A DNA stretch of 64,000 nt, from the NCBI RefSeq assembly GCF_017874455.1, contig NZ_JAGGLN010000002.1:248001-312000 (forward strand), read 5' to 3'. Within the stretch, counting starts at the first letter, position 1. Each line of letters opens with the position of its first letter. Position numbers and translations under genes: made by a program. The notes beneath the pieces are model-generated. The model was not told the DNA's origin, searched no databases, and worked only from the letters and a program-made list of their open reading frames with translations. This DNA is from Methanobacterium aggregans (lineage in GTDB: Archaea > Methanobacteriota > Methanobacteria > Methanobacteriales > Methanobacteriaceae). Of the stretch, positions 47,696 through 57,246 are shown one piece after another.

Positions 47696-48057
47696 AGCAA
47701 CTCTGATGATGTATTACCCGTTAGTTGGAATTGTAGAATCCCTTGGAATGCCAGTGTAGGTAAAAGACCCAAATAAACAACCAATATGGACACAGTTATG
47801 GATTTCCTCATCTCATTTTCATTACTTCCAGGAAGGGCCCTATTAATCCGTAAAACACCAAAAAAGGCAATAATTCCCATTACGACCACTGAAAATGGCA
47901 CGAAAGCAAAATTCTTTAAATAAAATGCCAAAAAAATTCCAAATCCAAGAATAGATATTATTAAAACAGCCATATAAAGCATTAATTTATACGCTTTCCC
48001 ATCATCAGGATCATGAGCATCAACTGATGATTTCTTAGGGTTCGGATCATTTGTCAA
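47689..48057 (-). CDS. three-helix membrane protein
   Basis: 122 residues. A polar N-terminus of about 24 residues is followed by hydrophobic helices at roughly 25-47, 49-70 and 86-108. TTG start with GGGAGGTGA four bases upstream, an exceptionally strong site. Forms an overlapping pair with the next gene; the two proteins may interact in the membrane. Unknown family. Confidence 0.65.
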   Translation of the reverse strand: MTNDPNPKKSSVDAHDPDDGKAYKLMLYMAVLIISILGFGIFLAFYLKNFAFVPFSVVVMGIIAFFGVLRINRALPGSNENEMRKSITVSILVVYLGLLPTLAFQGILQFQLTGNTSSELLC

Positions 48058-48269
48058 AATGTCACCTCCCTACTTCAACTGATATATTATATGTCTGATA
48101 TTATTTAAATATGTCAAAATTAGTGAATTTAGATCCTTAGATATAGATGTGACAGTCCATTTAGACAAGTTTCTCAATTTTTTTAAATTTAGTTTTAAAA
48201 ATTTAGATTCCCAGGGGATCCAGAAAACCTTCATTTCATGACTTCAGCACATTTTCATCTTCAATTCAA

Positions 48270-50303
48270 CTAATCATTTTTAATCCTCAAAAACCTTGAA
48301 TTAAATGCAACTATGATGGTACTTACAGACATGAGTATGGCTCCTGCTGCAGGTGTTAAGAGAATTCCATAGCCGTAAAGAATTCCAGCTGCAATTGGGA
48401 TTGCAAAAATGTTGTACCCTGTTCCCCATACCAAATTCTGCACCATCTTGCTGTAGGTGGACCTTGCAAGTTTTACAGTGTAAACAACATCAAGTGGGTT
48501 GCTTCGAACGAGAACAACATCAGCTGATTCAATTGCAACATCCGTACCTGCACCAATTGCGATACCCACATCGGCCTGTGCAAGTGCAGGGGCATCGTTG
48601 ATACCATCACCTGTCATTGCAACAACTGCACCTTCAGATTGAATTTCCCGGATTTTCTCTGCCTTCTCCTGGGGCAGTACTTCTGCATAATAGTTATCAA
48701 GCCCAATTTCCTTTGAAACCCACTCTGCAACCTCTTTTTTATCCCCTGTAATCATTATACAACGAATTCCCATGTCTTTGAGCTTTTTTACCGCTTTTCT
48801 TGATTCTTCCCTGATAACATCTGCAAGTGCAACTGCACCCATAATTTCTCCTTCAACAACCACAAACACAATGGTTTTACCCTGTGATGAGAGTTCATTT
48901 ACCTTCTCATTTGGAACATCAATCTTGCGTTGGGTTAAAAATCCCGGGCTCACCACTTCAACGAGTTTTCCATTGATCCTGCCTTTAACACCTTTTCCAG
49001 GGATGGATCTGAAATCATGAACTTCACGGGTTTCCACTGCAGATTTTGCAAATCCCCTGGCAATTGGATGCTCAGAGTATGATTCCAGGGAGGCAGAATA
49101 GTTTAAGATATCCTCTTCACCATACTCCGGACTTAAGGCAACAACATCGGTTATACCGAACCTTCCCTCGGTAAGTGTACCTGTTTTGTCGAAGACAACT
49201 GCATCAACACCCCTGGACATTTCAAATGAGGCACGATTTCTTATTAAAAGACCATTTTTGGCAGATAATGCTGTTGAAACTGAAACTACCAGAGGTACTG
49301 CCAATCCCAGCGCATGGGGGCATGTGATAACCATTACAGTTACAGCCCTCTCAAGTGCAAATTCAAAACCAAAATTCGTGGCCAGTAACCATATTAAAAG
49401 GGTTAAAAATCCTCCAGTAAGAGCCAGTACAGTGAGTGCTGTTGCAAAACGATCTGCAAGGTTCTGAGTCTTTGATTTGCTGGCCTGTGCTTCTTCTACA
49501 AGATTTATAACCTGGGATAAGAATGAATCCTTTCCTGTTTTTCTGATTTCCACTGTGACGGATCCCTCTCCATTGATTGATCCACCTATGACCTCAGCAC
49601 CAGTTTCCTTAAAAACAGGTTCTGATTCGCCTGTAAGCATTGATTCGTCAATGGAAGTCTTTCCCTCAATAACTTCCCCATCTGCAGGGATCTTTTCACC
49701 GGGTTTGATTATCACCCTGTCTCCCAAGGTCAGATCATCCAAGGGAACATCCATCGTGCTTCCATCAGGCATTAACATGTGTGCATGTGATGGCATGAGT
49801 TTTACAAGTTCTTCAAGTGATCTTGAAGCACCCATCACTGATCTCATCTCAATCCAGTGCCCCACAAGCATGATGTCAATCAACGTTGCAAGTTCCCAGA
49901 AAAAGACCTCACCTGCAAGCCCAAAAGTAACTGCACTGCTGTATAAATAAGCACTTGTAAGGGCAACAGAAATTAGAGTATCCATTCCAGGAGTTTTGAT
50001 CTGACTGAAAAATCCTTTAAAAAATGGGTAACCACCGTAAAAATAAACAATTGATGATAAAACAAAAAGAAGGTACATATCCCCTGCAAATCTGATGGAT
50101 TCACCTAAACCCAATAATTCCTGAATTGTAGGTGATAAAATAAGGATAGGTATGGTTAGGATCAAGGATATCCAGAATCGTTTCTTTAAATCCTCAATCA
50201 TGCTAGAATGGACATGTTCTCCTTCCATCCTATGTTTTTCAGTTAATTCCTTTCCACACACGACACATTTACCCTTTTCATGGGCTTCATGGTCATGATT
50301 CAT
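48270..50303 (-). CDS. copB: copper-transporting P1B-type ATPase, CopB-like
   Basis: 677 residues with eight predicted helices. TGES at 224-227 (actuator), CPH at 328-330 (metal site of helix 6), DKTGT at 372-376 (phosphorylated Asp), SEHPIARG (nucleotide-binding HP motif) and GDGINDAPAL (hinge). CPH instead of CPC marks the CopB subgroup, which exports Cu(II)/Cu(I)/Ag. The N-terminus is His-rich with one CVVCG motif. In-frame sequence upstream of the ATG encodes more histidines (HGSHHE). Single gene. Confidence 0.92.
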   Translation of the reverse strand: MNHDHEAHEKGKCVVCGKELTEKHRMEGEHVHSSMIEDLKKRFWISLILTIPILILSPTIQELLGLGESIRFAGDMYLLFVLSSIVYFYGGYPFFKGFFSQIKTPGMDTLISVALTSAYLYSSAVTFGLAGEVFFWELATLIDIMLVGHWIEMRSVMGASRSLEELVKLMPSHAHMLMPDGSTMDVPLDDLTLGDRVIIKPGEKIPADGEVIEGKTSIDESMLTGESEPVFKETGAEVIGGSINGEGSVTVEIRKTGKDSFLSQVINLVEEAQASKSKTQNLADRFATALTVLALTGGFLTLLIWLLATNFGFEFALERAVTVMVITCPHALGLAVPLVVSVSTALSAKNGLLIRNRASFEMSRGVDAVVFDKTGTLTEGRFGITDVVALSPEYGEEDILNYSASLESYSEHPIARGFAKSAVETREVHDFRSIPGKGVKGRINGKLVEVVSPGFLTQRKIDVPNEKVNELSSQGKTIVFVVVEGEIMGAVALADVIREESRKAVKKLKDMGIRCIMITGDKKEVAEWVSKEIGLDNYYAEVLPQEKAEKIREIQSEGAVVAMTGDGINDAPALAQADVGIAIGAGTDVAIESADVVLVRSNPLDVVYTVKLARSTYSKMVQNLVWGTGYNIFAIPIAAGILYGYGILLTPAAGAILMSVSTIIVAFNSRFLRIKND

Positions 50304-50508
50304 TTCATGATGAGAACCATGATTAATTTCAATCCCCCCACAAAAATCATAACCTCACTTGATGAACTGGATAATGATAATATTTTCAGGGATCCTGATA
50401 CATTCCAATCCTTGAAAGGTACTGAATAGGAGTAGTTCCAAAAAAGCGTTTCATCGGGTTTTAAAGACTTAAAAGCTGATCTAATAAAATAAAAAATGAA
50501 GGGAGATT

Positions 50509-50850
50509 TTATTCAAGTTCCAGTTTAATGGCTCCAACCATAGGTGCCAGGTAGTTGTAGAGTAAAGCCACTATTGCTGCCCCAACAAAGGTCAGGATAA
50601 AGGTCATTATTGGCCAGATTATAATCAGATACAGGGCCCCCATGGCAGAGATGGAACCGGCAACAGAATTTACAACAGCTGTGGTATTGTTGTTCAAACT
50701 AATTATGAATGTACTGAGGTTGTACAAGGCTGCATATCCGGCAATAAAATATATTATTCCCATTATAAAGGTCAAAATCGCCGAGATCAGCGCTATTATC
50801 ACTGAAAAATCAAACACTGGTATTGATTTTATTTTTTTAATTTCTCCCAT
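50509..50850 (-). CDS. small membrane protein, DUF3566-like
   Basis: 113 residues with two long hydrophobic segments separated by a polar loop (ISLNNNTTAVVNSV), and a C-terminal YNYLAPMVGAIKLELE tail that recalls DUF3566-type transmembrane proteins. GGGGGTAAAA precedes the ATG. Function unknown. Confidence 0.68.
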   Translation of the reverse strand: MGEIKKIKSIPVFDFSVIIALISAILTFIMGIIYFIAGYAALYNLSTFIISLNNNTTAVVNSVAGSISAMGALYLIIIWPIMTFILTFVGAAIVALLYNYLAPMVGAIKLELE

Positions 50851-51257
50851 ATTTTTACCCCCAATGATATGTTATTATTTATTATGAAGATTCTAACTTA
50901 AGTTATTTTCTATATTATCTTAATAACTGGGATAAAATATGAAGGATGTTCAAGTATCACATGAAAAAAATGTGATTATACCCATCAAAGACCATAATAA
51001 CATGTTAAACTTTCAGTGCCATGTTTTCCTGGAAACATCAGGGTAATACTGTTTTCTTTGATATTCCAAATGAATTGAAGTATCAGCATATTTTTTTTTG
51101 AAATAATATTTTATTTAAAAGATTAGTGGTATCAGCGAAGATGAGGTTATCTCAGGATCTGAGAACACCCTCTGACCCTCCATGTTGATTGCTTTGCATC
51201 ATGTATTCTAAAAAAATAGTTGTAAAGCCCAACCTTGCCAGTTGGAGCTTACAGTTT
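50851..51257. other. intergenic region without a supported gene
   Basis: About 400 bases. A 35-codon frame from 50938 has no ribosome site. The rest is AT-rich. It should hold the promoter for the leftward membrane gene at 50509-50850. Confidence 0.4.
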
Positions 51258-51737
51258 TTAATCCTTCATTAACAGCATCATTATTCCGGTTATTATAAGC
51301 CATATACCAATTAATGCCCCCAAAACCGTAGGGTTGGCTATGAAAGTTCCTACGATTATGTAGATTACACCCATGATTATGGCTATTACTCCATTCCATC
51401 TGCTGCCGCTAGTTTCTGAAATTAGTCCCATGATACCTGCAATAATCAGGAAAAAGCCCGCAAGCCAGATTAAGAAGCCGGCAAGCCAGCTGAACAGCCC
51501 AGGATTAACTATGAATCCTATACCCAGGAACATGGCTATAATTCCTAAAATTAGTTCCAAAATCCCCAAAACTGCACTCTCACCTATTTCCATTGTTCCG
51601 CTTAGTACAAGACCAATACCCAGGATCAGGACTATGAATCCCGTCACCAAGCTAAATGGGATTACTCCCAGCACTGGAAAGGCCAGAACAACCAGACCTA
51701 AAATAATCAAAGTTAATGCACTAGCCATTTTTTGCAT
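51258..51737 (-). CDS. DUF308 (HdeD-like) membrane protein
   Basis: 159 residues with six hydrophobic helices rich in Gly and Ile, in the DUF308 pattern of paired helices (GIGLVLSGTMEIGES, LAGFFLIIAGIMGL, GIWLIITGIMMLL). HdeD in E. coli is an acid-stress membrane protein; archaeal roles are unknown. ATG 51737 has GGAGTGG upstream. Confidence 0.8.
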   Translation of the reverse strand: MQKMASALTLIILGLVVLAFPVLGVIPFSLVTGFIVLILGIGLVLSGTMEIGESAVLGILELILGIIAMFLGIGFIVNPGLFSWLAGFLIWLAGFFLIIAGIMGLISETSGSRWNGVIAIIMGVIYIIVGTFIANPTVLGALIGIWLIITGIMMLLMKD

Positions 51738-51793
51738 ATCTATCCACTCCACTCTTTAAACTCATTTATATATTAAAAATTGTTTAATAGCCC

Positions 51794-53341
51794 CTAACGT
51801 ATTAATTTTGTTGTTTTTTTCCTTGAGGGTATGAATATACTGGTGACAAACCCCAAGAAGAAGATCAGTGCCAGCACATTGAAGGTCATCTGCATAGCTG
51901 AGCTTATGGTGGAATCCACCATCTGGGTGACCTGAGGAACCAGATTGGCAGGTATGTTCTCAGGACTGGTTGTTTGCATCTTTTCAACGTAGTCGAATAA
52001 GCTATCATGAATTTCTTGAGTTGTCATGTTCCCTGCAAGACCAGATGATTCTATGGATGATGTGAGTCCCCAGAATACTCCAAGCAATAGCAAAACCCCA
52101 ATTAAAGCCGTGCCCATGGAGTATCCAAGGTTCTTGAAGGCATTTAAAAATCCAGCTGCATCCGATTCCTGGTCACTTCTGGCTGCAGACATGGTTAGAT
52201 TTGTTAGCTGAGACAGTAAAAGTCCCACTCCAACACCGAAGACAATGGTGCCTGGAACGATATCAGCTATCTGGGTGTTGATGTTGAAGGTTCCCCCCAG
52301 TATCCAAGTTCCAAGGGCAGATACCAGAAAACCAATCATCAGGATGTACTTTGGATCTAATCTGGATGAGAGTTTGGCACCCAGGAGTGAAAACACCAGT
52401 ATGGTGATGGATGCCGGTAGAAGGGCCAGTCCTGTCATGAATGCATCTAAGTGGGTTACCTGCTGCAGAAACACTGGGATTATGAAGAGAAAACCTGCAA
52501 GGGGTATCTGCTGTATTACGGAGTTTATATTTCCCAGTCCAAAGATACGGTTTTTTAGAAGGGATATGTCAGAAAGGGGTTCCAGACCCTGGTTGATCCT
52601 TCTCCTCTGCCATAACAGGAATAACACAAAGAGAATGGAACCTGAAACCACAAGCACAGATACGTAAGCCCAGTTTTGCGGCTTGCTTAAAAGTAGGATA
52701 CCCAGAACTATTAAAACCAGGGACACTATGGACAATATGGTCCCCACCACGTCCAGATCTTTCCATTTAAGGGTTGGTTGGGATTCTGTAAGGTAACGTC
52801 GGAAGATCAGTATTGCAGCAACGAAAATCAGTTCAGAACCAAATACCAGCCTCCATGTGAAATAGGTGGTGAATACTCCCCCAACTATTGGGCCTATGGC
52901 AGCGCCCATGGCCGCAATACCTCCCCATATCCCAAAGGCAGTGATTTTATCCTTGCCTTCATAACTGGCCCCTACAATGGTTGTGGTGGCCGGTAACATC
53001 AGTGCAGCACCAATACCCTCTAAAACTGCCCATCCAAGAAGCAACATAGGTGCATTGATGCTTAACGTTGCTATGGTGGTTCCAGAGGCATATATGAAAA
53101 GTCCGGTTAAAAATGTCTTCTTCCTACCTAGAATATCCTGTAGTTTGCTTCCAAGTAGCATGAATGAAGCAATTATGAGAGCATATAAGGCAATAATTGC
53201 CTGAATCATTGATAAAGTAGTATTCAAATCTTTAACAAGTGCAGTGATGGCCACATTCATTGCAGAAGAATCTAAAACTATGATAAAGACTGCAAGGCAG
53301 GCAACTATTACCACACCCCATTTATACTGATCTTCACCCAT
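51794..53341 (-). CDS. MFS multidrug exporter, DHA2 (EmrB/QacA) family
   Basis: 515 residues with about 14 helices. The N-terminus VIVLDSSAMNVAITALVKDL carries motif D1 of the 14-helix group; SKLQDILGRKKTFLTG is motif A; AIGPIVGGVFT is motif C, typical of drug:H+ antiporters. AAGGGGGAAAAAC precedes the ATG. Substrate unknown; the extracytoplasmic loop before the last helix is long. Confidence 0.9.
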   Translation of the reverse strand: MGEDQYKWGVVIVACLAVFIIVLDSSAMNVAITALVKDLNTTLSMIQAIIALYALIIASFMLLGSKLQDILGRKKTFLTGLFIYASGTTIATLSINAPMLLLGWAVLEGIGAALMLPATTTIVGASYEGKDKITAFGIWGGIAAMGAAIGPIVGGVFTTYFTWRLVFGSELIFVAAILIFRRYLTESQPTLKWKDLDVVGTILSIVSLVLIVLGILLLSKPQNWAYVSVLVVSGSILFVLFLLWQRRRINQGLEPLSDISLLKNRIFGLGNINSVIQQIPLAGFLFIIPVFLQQVTHLDAFMTGLALLPASITILVFSLLGAKLSSRLDPKYILMIGFLVSALGTWILGGTFNINTQIADIVPGTIVFGVGVGLLLSQLTNLTMSAARSDQESDAAGFLNAFKNLGYSMGTALIGVLLLLGVFWGLTSSIESSGLAGNMTTQEIHDSLFDYVEKMQTTSPENIPANLVPQVTQMVDSTISSAMQMTFNVLALIFFLGFVTSIFIPSRKKTTKLIR

Positions 53342-53468
53342 GTTTTTCCCCCTTAAAACATTTATGAATATGAATATAATGGTATTATCCAGTATTTATT
53401 TTTTGGGAAAAAGTATTTCAAATGAGGAAGGGATCAACTGTGAAAAAAAATGAATCAACTGCAAAAAC

Positions 53469-53476
53469 AAAAAAAA
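53469..53476 (-). terminator. U-tract terminator of the bioY-DUF1284 unit
   Basis: Eight A residues on the plus strand, 16 bases after the DUF1284 stop. Confidence 0.35.
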
Positions 53477-53491
53477 TAATGAAAATAGGTT

Positions 53492-53887
53492 TTAAATGGG
53501 TTTCCCCATGAGCCAAAGGCATTTATCTGCCCACATACAGTCACCACAGACTTTTTGGGCATCTTCAAGTGTCCTGAAGGTTTCGTTCACATCGTCCAGT
53601 ATACTTCCTGCTTCAACCCTTGAACCTTCCATAATACCCAGTTTTTTAAGAACAGTTTCATCCATTCTTTTTATGTTTTCATCTGCATCCCTGTCTTTGC
53701 AGATTTCATCCACATTGTGGGGGCAGTGGATGCATATTTCGTCGCAGGCTGCAGTTAGTTCAAGTTGGAGGTTGGGATTCCCATTTATGTACTCCACCAT
53801 CAATGCCATGGCTTCTGCAAATTCCCTGCTGTACCCGTAGCCCTGGAATCCCTGCATGCAGAGTAAGTGGTGGGCCCGGATCCGCAG
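53492..53887 (-). CDS. DUF1284 protein, apparent CUG start
   Basis: About 131 residues from CTG 53887. The family start (M-x-L-R-A-H-H-L-L-C) is visible as LRIRAHHLLCMQGFQGYGYS, but no ATG, GTG or TTG precedes it in frame after the stop at 53929; the first ATG (53857) would cut off RAHHLLC. Cysteine pairs CDEICIHCPH and CGDCMWADKC suggest an Fe-S or zinc site. The gene begins 38 bases after bioY's stop on the same strand. Function unknown. Confidence 0.8.
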   Translation of the reverse strand: MRIRAHHLLCMQGFQGYGYSREFAEAMALMVEYINGNPNLQLELTAACDEICIHCPHNVDEICKDRDADENIKRMDETVLKKLGIMEGSRVEAGSILDDVNETFRTLEDAQKVCGDCMWADKCLWLMGKPI

Positions 53888-53925
53888 GGGATCAGACCAC
53901 TCAAAACTAATGCCTTCAAACCCCT

Positions 53926-54552
53926 TTAATCCCCGTTAAATGGTTCCTTTGGTGTTACTGCCTTGGCGAATGCTGCTGCACCACCGATCTTCACAAGGTC
54001 CCCTGCAAGGAAAGGCAGAAGTCCCATCACCATAATGGTCCACATGCCTGGCTGTGATCCTGTTGCAGCGTAGGTCCATGCTCCAAGCTGAAGCATTCCA
54101 GGGATGTAGATCAGTGCAAAGTTTGCAAATAACATTAAAGCAAGCATTGGAAGGAAATTCCTTGCCTTTATGAACTTATCTGCGAAGTATCCAAGGAAGA
54201 GTGCTGCGAGTACGAATCCTACGAGGTATCCTCCTGTAGCTCCTGTGAGAATTCCTAATCCTCCAGTCATTCCACCGAACCATGGAACACCCGCTACACC
54301 AACACCAAGATATATTGCCTGGCTCAATCCTCCCCAGTACCTTCCAAGAAGTATTCCTGCAATGAGAACTGCGAAAGTTTGGGCTGTTACTGGTACAGGG
54401 GTCCATGGTAGCGGAATAACCACCTGGGCCATGACACCAGTTATACATGCCATGAAAAATGCTAGGATGATTTTGTTCACGGTTGAGGTTTCGGATCTCC
54501 ATTTGAAGAATGTGTACCTCCCCCTGAAGTAGTCATCAATTGTTATTTCCAT
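53926..54552 (-). CDS. bioY: biotin ECF transporter substrate-binding subunit BioY
   Basis: 208 residues with six helices. Core motifs are VVIPLPWTPVPVTAQTFAVLI, GGLGILTGATGGYLVGF (biotin-contacting segment) and GDLVKIGGA near the end. BioY binds biotin in the membrane with EcfT and EcfA; none of these is nearby, so it either shares an energising module or works alone. AGGAGG precedes the ATG. Confidence 0.92.
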   Translation of the reverse strand: MEITIDDYFRGRYTFFKWRSETSTVNKIILAFFMACITGVMAQVVIPLPWTPVPVTAQTFAVLIAGILLGRYWGGLSQAIYLGVGVAGVPWFGGMTGGLGILTGATGGYLVGFVLAALFLGYFADKFIKARNFLPMLALMLFANFALIYIPGMLQLGAWTYAATGSQPGMWTIMVMGLLPFLAGDLVKIGGAAAFAKAVTPKEPFNGD

Positions 54553-54783
54553 CTGAAATTCCTCCTGATATAAAATTTCATCAAAGATTTTGTTTTTTTA
54601 AATATAAAGCAGCAAATTAACATGTTGAACAGAAACTGCTTCAAATAATAAATTATATCTAAAAAGGGCACTTAATATGCCTTGGGGGAATTCAGTATTC
54701 ACTCCCTTTACTTATTAGGTTCAGATGTTATAAATAGTTTTTTAAGGGATGACATTGAATAGATAACATCTAAATGATAGGTT

Positions 54784-56148
54784 TCAGGTTTCAATACTCC
54801 TCATATCTTCAACGTAACTGTCTATTTTGAATTTTCTTTTAAGGCCATTGGCGTTCATGTATCTGACCTTTCCAAAGATTTTCCTTTCCTTCCATGCCCT
54901 GTCATGTTTTCCAAAACACCATAAAACACCAGTGTATCCATTTGGGTCTCTTCCATCAAGTTCGTATTTGTTGTTGAGGTAAAGTGCTGTTTCAAATGCC
55001 TTTTGGGGGCTTTCCGTCCATTCAAGCATCTTCTTTCCCCAGTACATTCTCATGTAACCGTGCATCTTACCCTTTAAAACCATTTCCATCTGGGCTGCAT
55101 TCCAGTAGGGATCATGGGTGTGGGCAGTTTCAAGCTCTTCAAGGGTGTAAATGTAATTTCTTCCATCATGCTCATGTTCTTTCAATGTTTTTATGGCCCA
55201 ATCCGGTAGGGCATCCAGGCTTCTGTAGTTTGGGTTGTAATGGATGAAGTTCACTGCCAGTTCACGTCTTACTATGAGCTCCTCAAGAAAAGCATCCCTG
55301 GAATGACTTTCAGTCCCCATTACCCTGAGTGCTATGTGAACTGGTGATATCTGGCCGAAGTGCAGGTAGGGGCTCATATTTGAGAGATGATCCAAGGAGG
55401 GATCATTCCGAAGCTCTGCAAATCCATCTAATTTATCTTCAACAAATTCATCCAAAAATTTTAAGGCGTTGGATGTTCCCCCACGGAAGTGTTCTGTCTT
55501 CGGCACGCTTCTGTCAATTTCAAGCCGGGATAAAACTTCATCAATATCCTCAAGGGGTATTTCAGGGATCTTCGTGGATAGTTCCATGGAAGTGGAATTC
55601 CTGTCAAGTGAAACCTCCTTCAAGGGCACTAAGAACCTTTCAATCTGAGGTTTTATCCTTCTTCGGAATGTTGCAGAGGAATACTCCTCCTTAAAGGATG
55701 CAATTTCAACTGGAACAACCACATCTGATTCAACCTGTACCAGAGGACATTCAATAACCTTAACGACATTTTCCCGCCATTTAACCTGCTCTTTAAGGTA
55801 TCCTCTGTCAACAACTACCATTACTGCTCTTTTTGAAAGTTCAATCACACCTACATTGGGTGAACATTTTAAAACCAGAAATTTGATATTTCTTTTGATG
55901 AGTGAAGATTTTAAATCCTTCAATCCTTCCAGCATGAAGTTATAATGTCTTAAATTGGCTTCAGGATATTTTTCAGTCAGTCCAAAGTAAACTATCAATT
56001 GTTTCTGGAGTTGGTTGGCCTTTGAAGCTGCATACTCCAGTGCAGGGTTGTGATGTGCCCGCTGGGATGACTGCATCCAGTAAAGCACATAGTCCCCCTC
56101 TTTCAAGGGTTTTTCATTGAGATTTTTTATCCTTTCAGGTTGAACCAT
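54784..56148 (-). CDS. phr: class II CPD photolyase
   Basis: 454 residues. N-terminal alpha/beta domain (DYVLYWMQSSQRAHHNPAL) typical of class II enzymes, then the helical FAD domain with HLSNMSPYLHFGQISP, EELIVRRELAVNF, YNPNY, the His-Asp-Pro-Tyr-Trp-Asn-Ala segment and GYMRMYWGKKMLEW. It repairs cyclobutane dimers with light, as characterised for Methanosarcina mazei. ATG 56148 follows AAAGGTG. It is 24 bases downstream of the DUF523/DUF1722 gene. Confidence 0.93.
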   Translation of the reverse strand: MVQPERIKNLNEKPLKEGDYVLYWMQSSQRAHHNPALEYAASKANQLQKQLIVYFGLTEKYPEANLRHYNFMLEGLKDLKSSLIKRNIKFLVLKCSPNVGVIELSKRAVMVVVDRGYLKEQVKWRENVVKVIECPLVQVESDVVVPVEIASFKEEYSSATFRRRIKPQIERFLVPLKEVSLDRNSTSMELSTKIPEIPLEDIDEVLSRLEIDRSVPKTEHFRGGTSNALKFLDEFVEDKLDGFAELRNDPSLDHLSNMSPYLHFGQISPVHIALRVMGTESHSRDAFLEELIVRRELAVNFIHYNPNYRSLDALPDWAIKTLKEHEHDGRNYIYTLEELETAHTHDPYWNAAQMEMVLKGKMHGYMRMYWGKKMLEWTESPQKAFETALYLNNKYELDGRDPNGYTGVLWCFGKHDRAWKERKIFGKVRYMNANGLKRKFKIDSYVEDMRSIET

Positions 56149-56172
56149 ATTGAACACCTTTAAGGTCAATTT

Positions 56173-57159
56173 TCATGCCATTCTATCAAATATGAAGGTT
56201 ACCTGAATAAGATCTTCGGGGTAGGGTTCGAAAAAGGTCTGTTTTAGAAGATATTCCTCATCAAAGCGTATCATCCATGATTTAAGAAGATTTATGACTG
56301 CCAAAAGTGGTAATCTTCCTTCCCGGTACTTCTGGAGTGAATCCTGGAAGAATGCTTTTTCAGGAAACTTCAGGTTATTTGAGAAGTATCCGAAGGCATG
56401 CATGAGAACGTTGATGTTGGATGGAACTCCCTGGGGTTCAGCCAGAGCTGCAACCAACATCTCACCGTACTTGTCCTTCATATCCTTAATTGAGTGCTTA
56501 CCGCGGTTTGAAAGAAGATTTCCCATTTTACGAGTATATTCCTGGTTGTAGGAGAGCAGTAGGAGTTTGTTACGGGTTTGAAAGTCGATGAGATCGTTGA
56601 AATCCCCTGATTCCCTGACTTCACGAAAATCTGCAAGTGTGAATATCCTGGTTAAGAAGTTCTCCCTTATCATGAGGTTTCTGAGTCTGCCCTCATCCTC
56701 AATGGGTATTTGAGGAAATTTTTCCATGACTGAAGCTGCGAAAAGTCCAACACCATCAGTGAGGGGCCTTGAATTCTCAAAGCCCTTGTAAACCTTGATG
56801 CTCTTAATACCACAAGAGGGGGATCTGTTTTTGAGTATGAAACCATCGACAGCATCCAGTGAATTTAAAAAAGATCCTGAAAATTCGTGCATTCTACCTG
56901 TGAAGTTCAAACCTGTTGCTGGTTGTATTAAACTTATCCTTCCATCTAACTCTGATACCCTAACAGGTTTTCTGGGAACACCCAGTCCAATCTCAACTTC
57001 CGGGCAGATGGGATGGAATTCAACATGTTTTTTAAGGTTTTCAACAACACTGCTCCTTATCAGGAGGCCGTTGTACCTGCAAGCCCCAAATTCAATGCAT
57101 TTACTTGAAACTATTTTGGGAACTGCGAATTCTCTCAAGGGGATCATCTCAACCTTCAT
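56173..57159 (-). CDS. DUF523-DUF1722 fusion protein
   Basis: 328 residues. The first half is DUF523 (SKCIEFGACRYNG near 18-30, HPICPEVEIGLGVPR near 48-62, LKNRSPSCGIKSIKVY near 107-122); the second is DUF1722 (YNQEYTRKMGNLL, HAFGYFSNNL, YREGRLPLLAVINLLKSW). Conserved cysteines imply a metal or cluster. It is frequently next to photolyase genes in bacteria, as here, so a part in photorepair or its cofactor supply is inferred. Function is not established. Confidence 0.88.
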   Translation of the reverse strand: MKVEMIPLREFAVPKIVSSKCIEFGACRYNGLLIRSSVVENLKKHVEFHPICPEVEIGLGVPRKPVRVSELDGRISLIQPATGLNFTGRMHEFSGSFLNSLDAVDGFILKNRSPSCGIKSIKVYKGFENSRPLTDGVGLFAASVMEKFPQIPIEDEGRLRNLMIRENFLTRIFTLADFREVRESGDFNDLIDFQTRNKLLLLSYNQEYTRKMGNLLSNRGKHSIKDMKDKYGEMLVAALAEPQGVPSNINVLMHAFGYFSNNLKFPEKAFFQDSLQKYREGRLPLLAVINLLKSWMIRFDEEYLLKQTFFEPYPEDLIQVTFIFDRMA

Positions 57160-57218
57160 TTTTTTTTATTAGTAATTTTTTTATTCGTTAAACATTAATT
57201 AGTTATGCATTCACAAAT

Positions 57219-57228
57219 AAAAAAAAAA
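57219..57228 (-). terminator. U-tract terminator of the MFS gene
   Basis: Ten A residues on the plus strand, 18 bases after the stop of the leftward gene. Confidence 0.4.
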
Positions 57229-57246
57229 GGTTGATGGATGGGGTTA

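Noticed and set aside
50938..51045. 35-codon plus-strand frame
   Set aside because: No ribosome site and no recognisable sequence; indistinguishable from chance.
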